Shown here piece after piece: positions 54,236-64,000 of a DNA stretch of 64,000 bases. Under the pieces are notes generated by a model. The model was not told where the DNA came from. It worked only from the letters and a program-made list of their open reading frames with translations, and did not search any database. This DNA comes from Pseudo-nitzschia pungens (Eukaryota > Bacillariophyta > Bacillariophyceae > Bacillariales > Bacillariaceae), in the NCBI GenBank assembly GCA_037355855.1, contig CM074762.1:62001-126000 (forward strand). The letters are read 5' to 3'. The translations under genes were made by a program, and so were the position numbers. Position 1 is the stretch's first letter. Each line of letters opens with the position of its first letter.

Positions 54236-54426
54236 TGCCGTGCACCGGAATACAGTCACGAGTCCACTCGGGACTGGATTAAGGATAAGGATGAATTACG
54301 ATTAGCGAGCGTCCGTATCGCCAACAGGGAGACGGTCTCTCAATCCGATAGCAATAGACTAATTGATAGAGCTCACAATTTGCATATCACTACTATTCTA
54401 ATCACTAGTAGACCCGGGGTATGGCA
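54236..54426 (+). repeat. 3' LTR (191 bp)
   Basis: Same ends and length as the 5' LTR, followed by the GTAGT target duplication. Confidence 0.95.
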
Positions 54427-54853
54427 GTAGTACTACTAGTAATAGTAAAAATAGTAGTAATAATAATGAATTCAAGTTTGACTGCAAAGTTACTGCTGGG
54501 TATATGTGTTGGATTTTCTATTCATTACCACACTTTTACATCGTACTGTTCTATTAGTAAGGGTTTAGTAACCAAAGTGGGCGAGACATCAGTAGAACCA
54601 GTACATTTTGTACAGGTGCGTCAGCCGGTAGTTTTAGCGCAAAAAACTCTATTTGCCTCGATCCTGTCTCAGTGTCTGTCAGTCCACCCCGTAGAGGTTC
54701 GAAATAGAGGTTCGAAATCTCCGAGACGAAATTTCGATCACTTTTTTTTGCTCCGGTCTTCTATTTGCAACAATAATAAAGGCAAGTTGCTGCTCTGTAA
54801 CAAATAAACCACTTTCTTTAAACCACTAACAACATTAACTACAAGCGCTCGTG
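54427..54853. other. Spacer between retrotransposon and pogo-like gene
   Basis: 427 bp with no gene. GAGGTTCGAAAT is directly repeated (about 54690-54720). This is the 3' flank of the minus-strand transposase, so a terminal repeat would be expected here, but none could be matched to the other side. Confidence 0.5.
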
Positions 54854-57610
54854 CTACTCCTCACAAGGGTAATGCGCTCGCGACTCCTCCATCATTTTGA
54901 TTACCTCTGGGGACATGTGTGCCTTTACAATCTCTGCCGTCTCGTTCGTGAGAGCCCTTGTTGTAATCAGTGCTTTTGTAATCTTCTCAGCCATCTTCTT
55001 TGCAACCACTGTGTCTTTCAGTGTGATATCCTCTTGTTCTAATTTTTTCAGATCAGCATCATCCTCTTCAGTCCAGCAAGGAACTGCTCCTCCAACTGGA
55101 GGATCATCTTTCACTGCTACTACTGCACTCAGTATCTCCTCTTTCCTCTTTAGACCAGTAGGCTTTTTTCCAAGCTTCCACTCGTAGATTTTTTTAATGT
55201 CGTTCAGCCGCAGATTTGCCAAAGCGCCGTTGCATGACTGAATTAGCGCTTTGCAGTCCGTTTCATTCTTCGCATATACCTCCGCTTTAGCCTTTGCGGA
55301 TTTCATTCTTTCGATCACTTTTTCGCGACGCGCTCGTTCGTCAGCAATGTGCTGATCGTGGCAGTTGTACGGTCTCCCGCCAAGGACGATGTACTTCTTT
55401 CCCGCCGTATTTGCCTTTGCGATCGCATCTTGGATCGCGCGCGCCGTAGTTGCTTCCGATCTCGTAACTCGCTGCTTTTTCCGCGGTGCTTGCTTACGAA
55501 ACACGTCTCCGTCAAATCCAAAATTGATCAGCGTTTCGACCGCCGTAGCGTTTCGACGTTCGAGCTCCAGTAGCTCCACCGTCGCTGGATCCTTTGTTTC
55601 GTCGATATTTCCGTTTGGCAAAATCATCAGCTCGTGCACGATGTTACGATCTCGGAGACAGTTTCGTGTGAAGGGACTAATTCCAACCTTCTCCCAAAAA
55701 GATATCGATGTCGCTTCAGCAAAGCCAGCGTCAAACGCAGACTCTAATCTCGTATCCGTTCCGAACACCAATACTGGATAATCACTTGCGCGGAGCGACG
55801 AGTGCTCTAAAGAGCGGATTGCATGAAGCTTCGTCCTGTTGTTGCGAAAGGCCGTCTTGAAGGGACTGTAACTCCAGTCAGTAACTTGCGTCACGTGGGT
55901 TGTGTTTGGTACTCCTGGCAATAGTAGCACACCCTCTACACTCAGTTTTTGCAGGAGCTCTTTGTCGAGACGTCCAGGACCCGAATCCACGATTAGCAAG
56001 ACCCATTTACCTTTTGCTGGTTGTACGGTGGGGTACAATGGAACAATACTTGTTAGAACGTACTTACAAAACTCCTTGCTGTCCATCCCGGCGTTGGCGT
56101 TGCAATTAGCCGTGTGTGGACGTTCAGTGATAGAGTTGAAGCCCCATTTCCCGTTGCAGGTCCCGGCACGATCGAGTTCATCCGTGAAACTGCGGCAGAT
56201 TCGTCTACTCTCTTCATTTGCCGCGTTGCTCTTCAGTTGAAAGTGTACTGGAACAGGATCGCCAGCGGCGGTGCTGCCTCCTATCATCGTACAGCGGGAA
56301 CTGCTTTTGTTAGCCTTCGATGCTCCCTTCGGCAGAGTCGAACTGCGTGGACTATATTCCGTTACTGGACGTCCCCCTGCGCAAGTACCTGTCCCGTCAA
56401 GCGTTAGTCCAGTCTCGTCAACATTCAGAATACGGTGCAACTGACCGTCATTAAATACAAGCTCTCCCACGTGACCATTCAACTTCTCCGTCTCCGAAGG
56501 TAGCCGAGCGAAACCCTTTTCAATTAACAGCAATTTCAACTGGCTAAACCACTCATTAATCATGTTATATGTAGTCCACATTGCTCTCCTCTCCTCCAGC
56601 TGAGAGTTACTCTTATTAACTTCAATGCTTTCAGCAAACCGGGGTTGCAGACGTCTGTAAAGATGACCAAAATTTTTTAAAGAGCAAGGTCCCCTTGAAA
56701 GACAGGCTTCCAAATCTTCCACAGCCTTCTTCCTGTTGGGCTTCTGTTTCATTCCAGCTGAACAGAGTAGAAAGGAAGTCTCCATTGCTGTAACCAGCGC
56801 CTCTTCCACTTCTGGTGGCAGAGTGGATGGTCTCCCCCGGGGTCCAGTTGAAACACCTTTCCTTTCCTGGGTCAAGCGCCTTTTCAAAGTGTTCACCTTA
56901 ATATCAGTTCCATTCATTCTGTTCACCATATCACATGCCCCCTTAAGCGAGATGTGCTTTGCTCCTGGCTGCTCTTTGTAGATCTTTTTTGCAGCAAGAT
57001 AAGACTCTTCTTCTTTGTCTTTCTTCTTCTGTTTCATTGTCATATCATACATCAATTGGGAATGGCTCCTCCTAGGCTTCTTCATAGTTACAGTTTGGGG
57101 ATCCTCTGCTACCTTCTCGCTTGCCTTTGCGTCCGTTGCGTCGCCATCGTCGGCGTCGGCGTCGGCGTCAATTGCTCTTCTGTTGCCATTTGTGCTGCTG
57201 GAGGTCGTGGTTGAAGTTTTGTTTAGGCTTTTGCAGTTTTGGCAGGAGCAGTTGCAAGAAGCACTGTTCCCTTTACATGACGCCAAAGGGGAGATCGTTC
57301 CTTTAAAGGATACGTCTATCGACTTTGGAACAGTCGGCTCCATATACTTGGTCCTGAGTCTCTGCACTCTTTTTTTCAGAGACCGATTAGCACACTCTGT
57401 TTCGGTAAATCCGAATACTCTCATAGCTTCTGCTGTAGTCAATTTCTTGTTGAACTCTAACACAGGGGCGCTAGCCAGGAGCCTCGCCGCCGCTTCTGTT
57501 CTCTTACATACCGGAAGTGCATGTCCATTCTTACAGGATCCAACAGGAATTGTGGTAGCCACTGGAGCTTCAGCAGTGGGAGCAACGGAATAATTGGGAT
57601 TTTCTTCCAT
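54854..57610 (-). CDS. Pogo/Tigger-like DDE transposase, intact
   Basis: 918 residues from ATG. A Cys-rich stretch (about 113-125) is followed by Lys/Glu-rich sequence and a helix-turn-helix (about 215-260, an I-S-L-K-G-A-C-D-M-V...L-K-R-R-L pattern, psq-like). The catalytic DDE_1 core has ILNVDETGL with D398, LIVDSGPGRLD with D542, and QVTDWSYSPFK with D578; 35 residues separate the last two Asp. The PNTTHVTQVTD stretch corresponds to the P-P-N-T-T-H-x-x-Q-P-L-D motif of pogo-type transposases. The C-terminal part is Lys-rich with a SAP/HeH-like segment (DIKKIYEWKLGKKPTGLKR). No disruption is seen. It could be an active transposon or a domesticated gene; repeats upstream favour a transposon. 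Confidence 0.82.
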   Translation of the reverse strand: MEENPNYSVAPTAEAPVATTIPVGSCKNGHALPVCKRTEAAARLLASAPVLEFNKKLTTAEAMRVFGFTETECANRSLKKRVQRLRTKYMEPTVPKSIDVSFKGTISPLASCKGNSASCNCSCQNCKSLNKTSTTTSSSTNGNRRAIDADADADDGDATDAKASEKVAEDPQTVTMKKPRRSHSQLMYDMTMKQKKKDKEEESYLAAKKIYKEQPGAKHISLKGACDMVNRMNGTDIKVNTLKRRLTQERKGVSTGPRGRPSTLPPEVEEALVTAMETSFLLCSAGMKQKPNRKKAVEDLEACLSRGPCSLKNFGHLYRRLQPRFAESIEVNKSNSQLEERRAMWTTYNMINEWFSQLKLLLIEKGFARLPSETEKLNGHVGELVFNDGQLHRILNVDETGLTLDGTGTCAGGRPVTEYSPRSSTLPKGASKANKSSSRCTMIGGSTAAGDPVPVHFQLKSNAANEESRRICRSFTDELDRAGTCNGKWGFNSITERPHTANCNANAGMDSKEFCKYVLTSIVPLYPTVQPAKGKWVLLIVDSGPGRLDKELLQKLSVEGVLLLPGVPNTTHVTQVTDWSYSPFKTAFRNNRTKLHAIRSLEHSSLRASDYPVLVFGTDTRLESAFDAGFAEATSISFWEKVGISPFTRNCLRDRNIVHELMILPNGNIDETKDPATVELLELERRNATAVETLINFGFDGDVFRKQAPRKKQRVTRSEATTARAIQDAIAKANTAGKKYIVLGGRPYNCHDQHIADERARREKVIERMKSAKAKAEVYAKNETDCKALIQSCNGALANLRLNDIKKIYEWKLGKKPTGLKRKEEILSAVVAVKDDPPVGGAVPCWTEEDDADLKKLEQEDITLKDTVVAKKMAEKITKALITTRALTNETAEIVKAHMSPEVIKMMEESRAHYPCEE

Positions 57611-57620
57611 TTTTTGTGTA

Positions 57621-58080
57621 CTCAGTGTACAGTTCGATTCTCAAAAACCACTCCTCCAATCGATCCGCAAATTGGAGGCCTTGTCTATCTTGATACAATA
57701 GAGGTGTACGAAGTGGTCCGGTCCGAATTCACTACCGGGGGGGGGAGTTATTAATTTTCGCCGTAGTTGGACCGGTTTTTGCTTGTACTTCTTTAGGGGG
57801 GGTCTGCTCAGTGTACAGTTCGATTCTCGAAGACGATACGTCCAATCGATCCGCAAATTGGAGGCCTTATCTATCTTGATGTAATAGAGCTGTAGGAAGT
57901 GTTCCGAACCGAATCGATGCACTGGAGACAGAGATATTAATTTTCGCCGTTATTTGGACCGGGGAAGTTTTCGGACCAAAAAAAAGACACGATTTTGCTG
58001 CTGCTTTCGCCAGTCCGTTTCTCCCAAGCAGTTGCTCCAATCGATCCGCAACTTGCAGGTCTCCTTCCTCTAATAGTGTA
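57621..58080 (-). repeat. Subterminal direct repeats upstream of the pogo-like gene
   Basis: A unit beginning CTCAGTGTACAGTTCGATTC occurs at 57621 and 57807 (186-bp spacing) and shares TCCAATCGATCCGCAA, TTGGAGGCCTT and TATCTTGAT further in. A third, partial copy (CTCCAATCGATCCGCAA) starts at 58034. The block CTCCAAT...ATTGGAG is an imperfect palindrome in unit 1. Placement just upstream of the transposase fits transposase-binding repeats. Confidence 0.8.
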
Positions 58081-59433
58081 GATGGTTCAGCTAGGATGGT
58101 ATATTTTACTCGGCCTTGGTTAAGGAGATAGGGGGGGTGGGACAGCTCTTAGTGGTGTGGTTGTTGAAATGGAGTTTTTTTTCGAATTTTTGACCTCATT
58201 TTGTGGCCCGATGTAAGAAAAGGCCGGGCGCGCAATACAAGTCATGTTGGGTATCGTTCGAAAGCTCGTGACCTTGCCATTTCTGTCATTGGGTATAAAT
58301 TAGTGTCCAAGGTGTTGTCTTAGAGTGATTACAGTTACCAGAAACAGTCGACTGTTTGCTGTTGCTCTGGCTCATAACCGGTCCCCAAAAACCGGGTCAA
58401 ATTACTTACTAAACCCGTAGTCTACTACTAGGAGTACTACTAGCACTAGTACAACTGGTAGCAGATCTAATACTACTACTAGACACAGCAGCAACTCCCT
58501 TGCCCCTGCAAAGCGACAAATCCCTTCATAATTTCATTATTCTCATTTCATTCCATTCCGCACCAGCATTCCATTCCATTCTTCTCCTCGGCGGCCAGTG
58601 GAACATTCCGTATTATGTGGAATCATGGCGTAATACGCACGCGAGGAACGTCGGACTCTGCGCTATGGTTACGGGCGGATCAACGGAGGATCATGATGCC
58701 AAGATACCGAACCGAACCGAACCGAACACACCGAACTGAACCGAACCGAACACACCAAACCAAAACAAAACCGAACAAAAGAAACAAACCCGAAGTGAAC
58801 GAAACCGTACCGTTTCAGACTGAAGACAGGTTCCATCATTTGACGAACCAACTTTGTTTTTTCGCAACACGAAAAACCGACCGAACCAACAAACCAGTAT
58901 TCCTAATGGCGATGAACTCTGAGCAGTCCACCATGCTACGTGCTACGTATTTTTCAGTTAGAGCTGATTACTTCGTTTACCTAATTTTTTCGACTACACG
59001 TACTGGTTTGGTTCAGGTTTGGGCTCTACTTCTAGTCGCCAATCGTTTCTTACTTATTTTGGAGTCATTCATTCATGCATCCATTCCTTTGTTCGCGCTG
59101 CTTCTGACCCTCTCGAAGACGTGGTGTGGGTGCCGCCGGCAACAGGCTCGACAAACGTCATTGTAGGCAAAACCCTACTCCACTCCACTCTACTGTACTC
59201 TTCGTTTCACTGCGGTGGTTCTTGTATTGAAAAATTGTCGGGTGTCTTTCGGACAGCGAATGCAATAGATACGTTGGAGACTGTTTGGTTGTCTTGATAT
59301 GTCATGAATCAATCATCGATTGCGCCATGCAATACACGTGCTTGTAATCGTGTTCGTGTTCGTATTTGTGCTTGTACCACGAACCAAATGTATTTCCTGA
59401 TCAAGTACACGTAATTACTGTACTTCCTGGATT
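58081..59433. other. Intergenic region, no supported gene
   Basis: No terminal repeat of the pogo-like element was recognised. GAACCGAACC runs (58710-58760) and ATTCCATTCC runs (58545-58580) are present. It ends in the 3' flank of the transporter gene. Confidence 0.5.
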
Positions 59434-60816
59434 CTAGTCCCTGTCGACCAGCACCGCGAAAGAGGCCCCAACGATGCATGCGCCGCCGAGCCATTCTCTC
59501 CCGGAAGGCATCTCTCCCAGGAGGAGTGCCGCCAGCAACGCCGCAAAAAAGGGTTCGAGCGACAGCAGCACGTTGGACTCGGCCGCCGGCACGCTGGAAT
59601 GTCCCTGGGCGGTCTGCTGCAGTACGGGGCAGAGTGCTCCCGACGAGGCAGCCGTGTATAAGAGAATTGATAGCGCCACCGGGTCCCTCCAACCCTCCCA
59701 GAGGCAAAATGTGGAAGTTGTGTCGATGTCGATGTCGATGTTGTTGATGTTGGTGGTGCTGTCTTGTATGCTCTCGCGGCTGCCGCAGTTGGGAGACCGT
59801 AGGTAGGACGTCGCTGCCCATAGTGAGTAGAGGATCGCAATAAGGATGTTCTTGACCAGCATCGTCTGCACCTCGTCGTACCGACTCCCCCAATCGCTAA
59901 GGCGGTAGATGTAGTAGGACCAACAGACCGCCGAACCCAGGCAGCACCAATCCCCGTAGGACAAGGCCAAGGAAAACGACGCTGCATTACCGTCGTTGCC
60001 ATTGAAATTGCCATTGCCATCACCACTGGTATCACCACTGCCACTCCCCCCCGATGACAGGATGCAGAGCCCAATGAGCGCCACGAGACAACACATCCAC
60101 ACGGTTCGCTTCAAAACCACGCGCTGCCCCGTCAGGGCTCCAATGGCATAGGTCAACACCGGAGTAATGACCACGCTCAGCTGGGTGAAGAAGGCCGATC
60201 GGGCGCTGCCCGTCGTGAGCAGGCCGATGTTTAGTAGTCCCTGCGTCCCTACGTTGGACAGGGCCAGCTCTAGGGCAAAGCCGTAAAAGGATGGGGATTG
60301 GGATGGGCATTGAAACGGAGCAGGAAAAGAGAATGAAAAAGAGAATGGAAAACCCCAAGCCAGCGGCAACTGCAAAGGCAATCGCAAAGACGAAGATGTT
60401 GTGGAGTTTGTTTCGTATTCACCACGCATCGTGCCTGGTTTGCGCCTCGATCCAGATCTAGATCCAGACCTCGATCCAGATCTCGATCCCGACCTCCATC
60501 GCAGCAGCACAACGGGCAGGAAGCAGAGCACCGTCATCCATCCGCGAGTGACCGACAGAACGCTCGGAACCGGCGGTCCCGGACGGGCGTAGACCGCGCG
60601 GAGGCTCACGGAGAGGGAGCCGTACAGAAAGGCTACCAAAAGCAAAAGGAGACGGCCCTTTTGCCTGCTGGTGGAGACGGATGCATCGGATGCATCGGAT
60701 GCATAGACAGGGGACGACAAAGACGACGACAACGTGGTCGAAAGCAGTGTCGCATGCTCCATTTCATATTCCATTACAATTTCCATTTGCGTTTGCGTTT
60801 CCATTTGCGTTTCCAT
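59434..60816 (-). CDS. EamA/DMT-family transporter
   Basis: 460 residues from the outermost ATG; a METQ repeat precedes several further in-frame Mets. About ten hydrophobic segments are organised as two EamA halves. The first half has GRLLLLLVAFLYGSLSVSLR and NIGLLTTGSARSAFFTQLSV. The second has YGDWCCLGSAVCWSYYIYRLS, and LSLEPFFAALLAALLLGEMP near the end, the E-P-x-x-A...G-E motif typical of the drug/metabolite transporter superfamily. An Arg/Ser/Gly repeat (about 109-122, from GATCCAGATCT units) lies in the first loop, and a Gly/Asn/Asp-rich insert in the centre. The substrate and membrane are unknown; plastid-envelope phosphate-translocator relatives exist but no transit peptide is seen. 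Confidence 0.85.
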   Translation of the reverse strand: METQMETQTQMEIVMEYEMEHATLLSTTLSSSLSSPVYASDASDASVSTSRQKGRLLLLLVAFLYGSLSVSLRAVYARPGPPVPSVLSVTRGWMTVLCFLPVVLLRWRSGSRSGSRSGSRSGSRRKPGTMRGEYETNSTTSSSLRLPLQLPLAWGFPFSFSFSFPAPFQCPSQSPSFYGFALELALSNVGTQGLLNIGLLTTGSARSAFFTQLSVVITPVLTYAIGALTGQRVVLKRTVWMCCLVALIGLCILSSGGSGSGDTSGDGNGNFNGNDGNAASFSLALSYGDWCCLGSAVCWSYYIYRLSDWGSRYDEVQTMLVKNILIAILYSLWAATSYLRSPNCGSRESIQDSTTNINNIDIDIDTTSTFCLWEGWRDPVALSILLYTAASSGALCPVLQQTAQGHSSVPAAESNVLLSLEPFFAALLAALLLGEMPSGREWLGGACIVGASFAVLVDRD

Positions 60817-62333
60817 TTGCGTTTCCAGTTCCAGTTCCAGTTCTATCTCCGATTCCGCCGTCTCGCCGTCTCGCCGTCTTTCGAAGGTCGTTCTCGTTCT
60901 CGGTATGAATATTGAATAGTACCAGCAATATTACAGTACGAGTAACTTATTACTTCTATGGAATATTGTTGAATAGAATATGGAAGATGGGTAAGATTTA
61001 CTCAATACCGGTACGGGGTAAGGTTACTAAGCCTTACCAGTAATCTTACCGTTAAACGTACAAGCACTACGTACAAAATAAGGTTAAAAGTCTTACTTGT
61101 ACAAGGTAAAGTCACGATACCGGTAAGGTTACGGAAACCTTAAAATACTGTACAAGGGTAAAAATAATCTTACCGTAACTTACGAATGAATTACCGTAAA
61201 TTTCGGGCCAAATTTCGGAAGGTGAGGTGACGGGAGTGGTGAGGTGACACCTCCAACCACGGATTGATTCATTCCCATGTTACTGTATATATTACGCAGT
61301 ATTTGGTACTAGTCGTACGCAACGGCGCAACTGGACCCAACAGCGGTCATAATTGGAAAGTGCTACGAGTTCTTAAAATCGTACCGTAGTACGGTAGTAG
61401 TTGAATACGTAACGTTCTACCGTACATAAGTCTACGGTAGTACAAAGTACTTACTGAAGTAGTACATTACTTCTACTTCGTAAGGTTACTTAGTAGAGGT
61501 TCGTACCGGTGCCACAAGAACTAGAACTTCGTACTACTACCGTAGCGCTACTAGTAGTAGTATTTTTGAGGGTCCAAAAGCACCCGGATGTGTCTTTTTC
61601 TCTGTCGCCATGGTTAAGGTTACTTTTCATTACCGGTACGACTAACCTTACGGTAAGTAAACTTAACCTTACCAGGTAATCTTACTTGTATGAGGTCCAA
61701 TACTGGTACCGTACGAGTAAGGTTAACCTTACTTTGAACTACGGGCACGAACAACATCGAGACATTCGGTAACCATAACAGGTACCGTACGGTACCGGTA
61801 AGATACTTGTACGGATAGTATTTTTTTGGGTTACGAGTAAGGTTTACAAGAAGTACCAGGGTATTAGCCAATTACATCTTCTCCAATACCGTACCGTAAA
61901 GTAACCTTACGAGTACTACCGTACAGAACGAAAAAAAAAGGTTACGTAAGATTACGGTAATTACCTGGTACACGACAATCGTCCGCCGACAGCCACAATC
62001 TTCACCCGGATCATCAACCTATTCTCACATCCGGTTCATCTGCACCTCTTTTCCAGCTGCACACATAAGAAAATCTAACTGAGTGGACCAGATAAGTAGT
62101 TCGAAGACACCTGGCTAGACCCCCAATCGTACTTTCTTTTAGTGGATACAGGAGACGTTGAAACCAAGCATCGTTGTGCCGGTACGTACACTTGTCACGT
62201 AAGAACTCTTCAGTGTCGCTACTGCGAATTATATTCACTTCTACAAGCTGCCTTTGGATCTATTGGCTCACTACCCACGTTCTCTTTCCGTCCAGCAGAG
62301 AAGTAAGTCACGAGATTTGGCTAGCTCAGAAAG
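60817..62333. other. Word-repeat intergenic DNA
   Basis: One of the densest stretches of GTAAGGTTAC, TACCGGTAA and TAATCTTAC words (61000-61200 and 61610-61960). No gene is seen. Confidence 0.6.
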
Positions 62334-62347
62334 TTGAAGATCTACGA

Positions 62348-62378
<31 letters not shown>

Positions 62379-63410
62379 GAGGACAGTCCTCGTGGAAAAT
62401 TCACCGATATCGACGCTCCTGTCTTTACAGTCACGAAAAAAGACTTTCGACTGCTCTACATCCAGGCCGTTCTCGAATTTTGTATCCCCCCCGCTATTCC
62501 GAACACGACAGTGCCACTGCGGTCGTCAAGCTCCAAATATTGACGGAAAAAGAATTTTTTCTTTCCCCTCTGTTGTATCCATTCCGCTCGTCCCGACACA
62601 ACAACAACGTGCATCTGTTGTTGCTGCTACACCTCCACAAGAACACTGTTCGAAGAGACAGCAGCTGATTAAAGGTGCTCTCAAACTCCCCAATCGGTGT
62701 ATCCATATCCAAGTTTTGCTGAATTCGAAGCAGTACATAACATTTTGGAGTCACAACGTTTCGGAATTACGACAAAATCCCGACAACGGCATATCAGCAA
62801 CAACCCCAACCCAATTCCCAAACGCTTGTTTGCACCCAGCCTCTCCAACGCCATAAATATTTGCCTTGTACCACCAAGACATCCAGACACGGCAGTTTCA
62901 TTCCGATCCTGACACTTGACATATTGACGGAGAAAGAATTTTTTTCTCATTTGATCGTATCTATTTTGCTCGTGCGAACACAGCAGGCCTCTTTCTGTCA
63001 ACGTTCCAGGAGAGACTGACGCAGCAACACAGCAATACGCAGCTGATTCTGACAACGTAAGTTACTCCTTAAATTGTCATCTACTCAAGCTAATCGATCC
63101 CTGTCTTCGTCTCATACAGACAAAGTATCGTCGCTGGAATCTCAGAACACCTGCTTTTGATACCCTTTGCAAATCAGCACCTCTTTGATCCGCTCAAACT
63201 GTACTATCTCTGTCACCCTCCTCTTGGATTGCCACGGTAATACTCCATCCAAATTTTTGTCCAACGGTTTTTCAATCTAGGGACGAAAGTGATACGGAAA
63301 CGCAACATCATAATTTACGTTTATTGTTGCAAAGATTTGTTACATCTCAAACGGAAACAATAGTCACCACCCTTTGGCAATAACTAACGTTCTATTTGAC
63401 CGCAAGCAAT
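62334..63410. repeat. Upstream region of the gag-like ORF, with a diverged duplication
   Basis: ACGGCAACGGCA repeats (62345-62375). ATATTGACGGARAAAGAATT and its flanks occur at about 62535 and 62922, a duplication about 385 bp apart with about 100 bp of alignable sequence (ends GCTCGTSC). It may be the 5' part of a retroelement; no LTR end could be fixed. Confidence 0.4.
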
Positions 63411-64000
63411 ATGGCCGAGTTAGAATCTACTGGGAACGCAACCAAAACTGGAGTCAATGCTGCAATGACGGCGACGAATGAATTCCCAAGATTTCATCAC
63501 GATGTTGCGTGCATTCTCAAAGAATTGCTGGATGAAACCAATGATGAATCCCTTCTCTGCAGTGCTCTCATTGAATCCGGATTTACCCAATGGGACTCCT
63601 TTATTGAACTCACATCCACCACCGTCAACAGTCTTGCTTCGAGTGAACACGGAGTCCAAATTCCCACTTCCAAGGCACTGCATGGACAACTCTTGAAATT
63701 TGTGGCATTCAAAAAACATCTTGGAGATTCAGGCCAGAATTACAAGGATCCCAAGGCATACAGCAAAGAAGCTTTTGAAAATTTTCTTTTGTCCTACGAT
63801 GCAGTTTCACTGGTCAATTCTCATTCCATTTACGGTAGCACCAAAAACATCAATCAAGACAACAATGAATCTTCCTATGCAGGGCATCAGGTGGAGGCCC
63901 CAAACCTTGAAATTGATGCCATAAAGGAACCAACAGACTTGGAAAGGAGCAAGGCAAAGGAGATGGACGCACCCTCCAATGGGAATTCATTGGAATTATC
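63411..64000 (+). CDS. 5' part of a gag-like ORF (putative Ty1/copia-type element)
   Basis: From the ATG at 63411 (preceded in frame by TAA) the frame is open for 196 codons to the window end. It contains F-P-R-F-H-H-D-V-A-C-I-L-K, then I-E-S-G-F-T-Q-W-D-S-F-I-E-L-T and L-K-F-V-A-F-K-K-H, then Y-S-K-E-A-F-E-N-F. This arrangement (F-x-R-F-x-x-D-V, D/W-x-x-x-F-I-x-L, ...F-x-x-F) resembles, from memory, the N-terminal gag-like region of diatom copia polyproteins. Without the rest this cannot be confirmed. The later part is acidic and linker-like. Confidence 0.55.
   Translation, partial: MAELESTGNATKTGVNAAMTATNEFPRFHHDVACILKELLDETNDESLLCSALIESGFTQWDSFIELTSTTVNSLASSEHGVQIPTSKALHGQLLKFVAFKKHLGDSGQNYKDPKAYSKEAFENFLLSYDAVSLVNSHSIYGSTKNINQDNNESSYAGHQVEAPNLEIDAIKEPTDLERSKAKEMDAPSNGNSLEL

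Larger units (their letters stand above)
48570..54426 (+). mobile_element. Complete Ty3/gypsy LTR retrotransposon (5857 bp)
   Basis: Two 191-bp LTRs that look identical flank adjacent gag and pol frames. GTAGT occurs directly before 48570 and directly after 54426, a 5-bp target-site duplication. LTRs begin TG and end CA. The gene order is protease, reverse transcriptase, RNase H, integrase. Identical LTRs and open frames imply a recent insertion. The primer-binding site after 48760 (TGATTTTAAAATCAAGC) does not match a tRNA end I can name; a short purine stretch (TGGAGGAGC) precedes the 3' LTR. Confidence 0.95.

Overview
This window is nuclear DNA from a photosynthetic stramenopile, most likely a pennate diatom (Pseudo-nitzschia-like is a guess, not shown). 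The reasons are: protein genes on both strands with few, short GT-AG introns; a signal peptide followed by an S-A-F plastid-import motif; a gametolysin-type metalloprotease with a Pro/Thr/Lys repeat tail; a plant-type mariner; a Ty3/gypsy element; and a ORF at the right edge that resembles the gag-like start of diatom LTR-element polyproteins. Many proteins carry Asn, Asp, Thr or His runs encoded by trinucleotide repeats. Several long reading frames begin at non-ATG codons, so I moved those starts to the first credible ATG.

Layout. Position 1-236: 5' part of an unknown gene running off the left edge. 961-3720: STELLO/DUF288 glycosyltransferase. 3.8-7.1 kb: repeat-rich, with two small foldback elements and two mariner-like TIRs. 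7152-8816: intact DD39D mariner transposase. 9882-11336: plastid-targeted EXECUTER/FBXO31-like protein. 13639-15045: RRP8 rRNA methyltransferase. 16552-17917: two-exon secreted EF-hand protein. 18.8-21.5 kb: dispersed repeat, then a TIR element full of short tandem repeats. 21597-22988: frame-disrupted sulfotransferase. 23.4-24.1 kb: nested foldbacks. 25024-28043: three-exon TOM70. 29400-31241: unknown protein. 31.7-32.2 kb: second TIR/tandem-repeat element. 33110-35377: gametolysin. 36462-39020: five-fold PH-like repeat protein. 40827-41972: two-exon membrane protein. 43.0-44.5 kb: satellite-like array. 45704-46099: small secreted protein. 48570-54426: complete Ty3/gypsy element. 54854-57610: pogo-like DDE transposase. 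59434-60816: EamA/DMT transporter. 63411-64000: start of a gag-like ORF cut by the right edge.

The host genes are independent housekeeping and accessory genes (Golgi glycosylation, rRNA modification, mitochondrial import, plastid, secretion, transport). No operon-like or pathway clustering is visible. Intergenic DNA is dominated by recurring near-palindromic words (TACCGGTA, TAAGGTTAC, TACGAGTAA, CTAGTAGTA).

The strongest candidates for something undescribed are a repeat family whose two members share about 20-bp inverted termini and 60-bp subterminal sequence but carry entirely different short tandem arrays inside, and the palindromic AACCTTACCGGTAAGGTT vocabulary that fills the space between genes.
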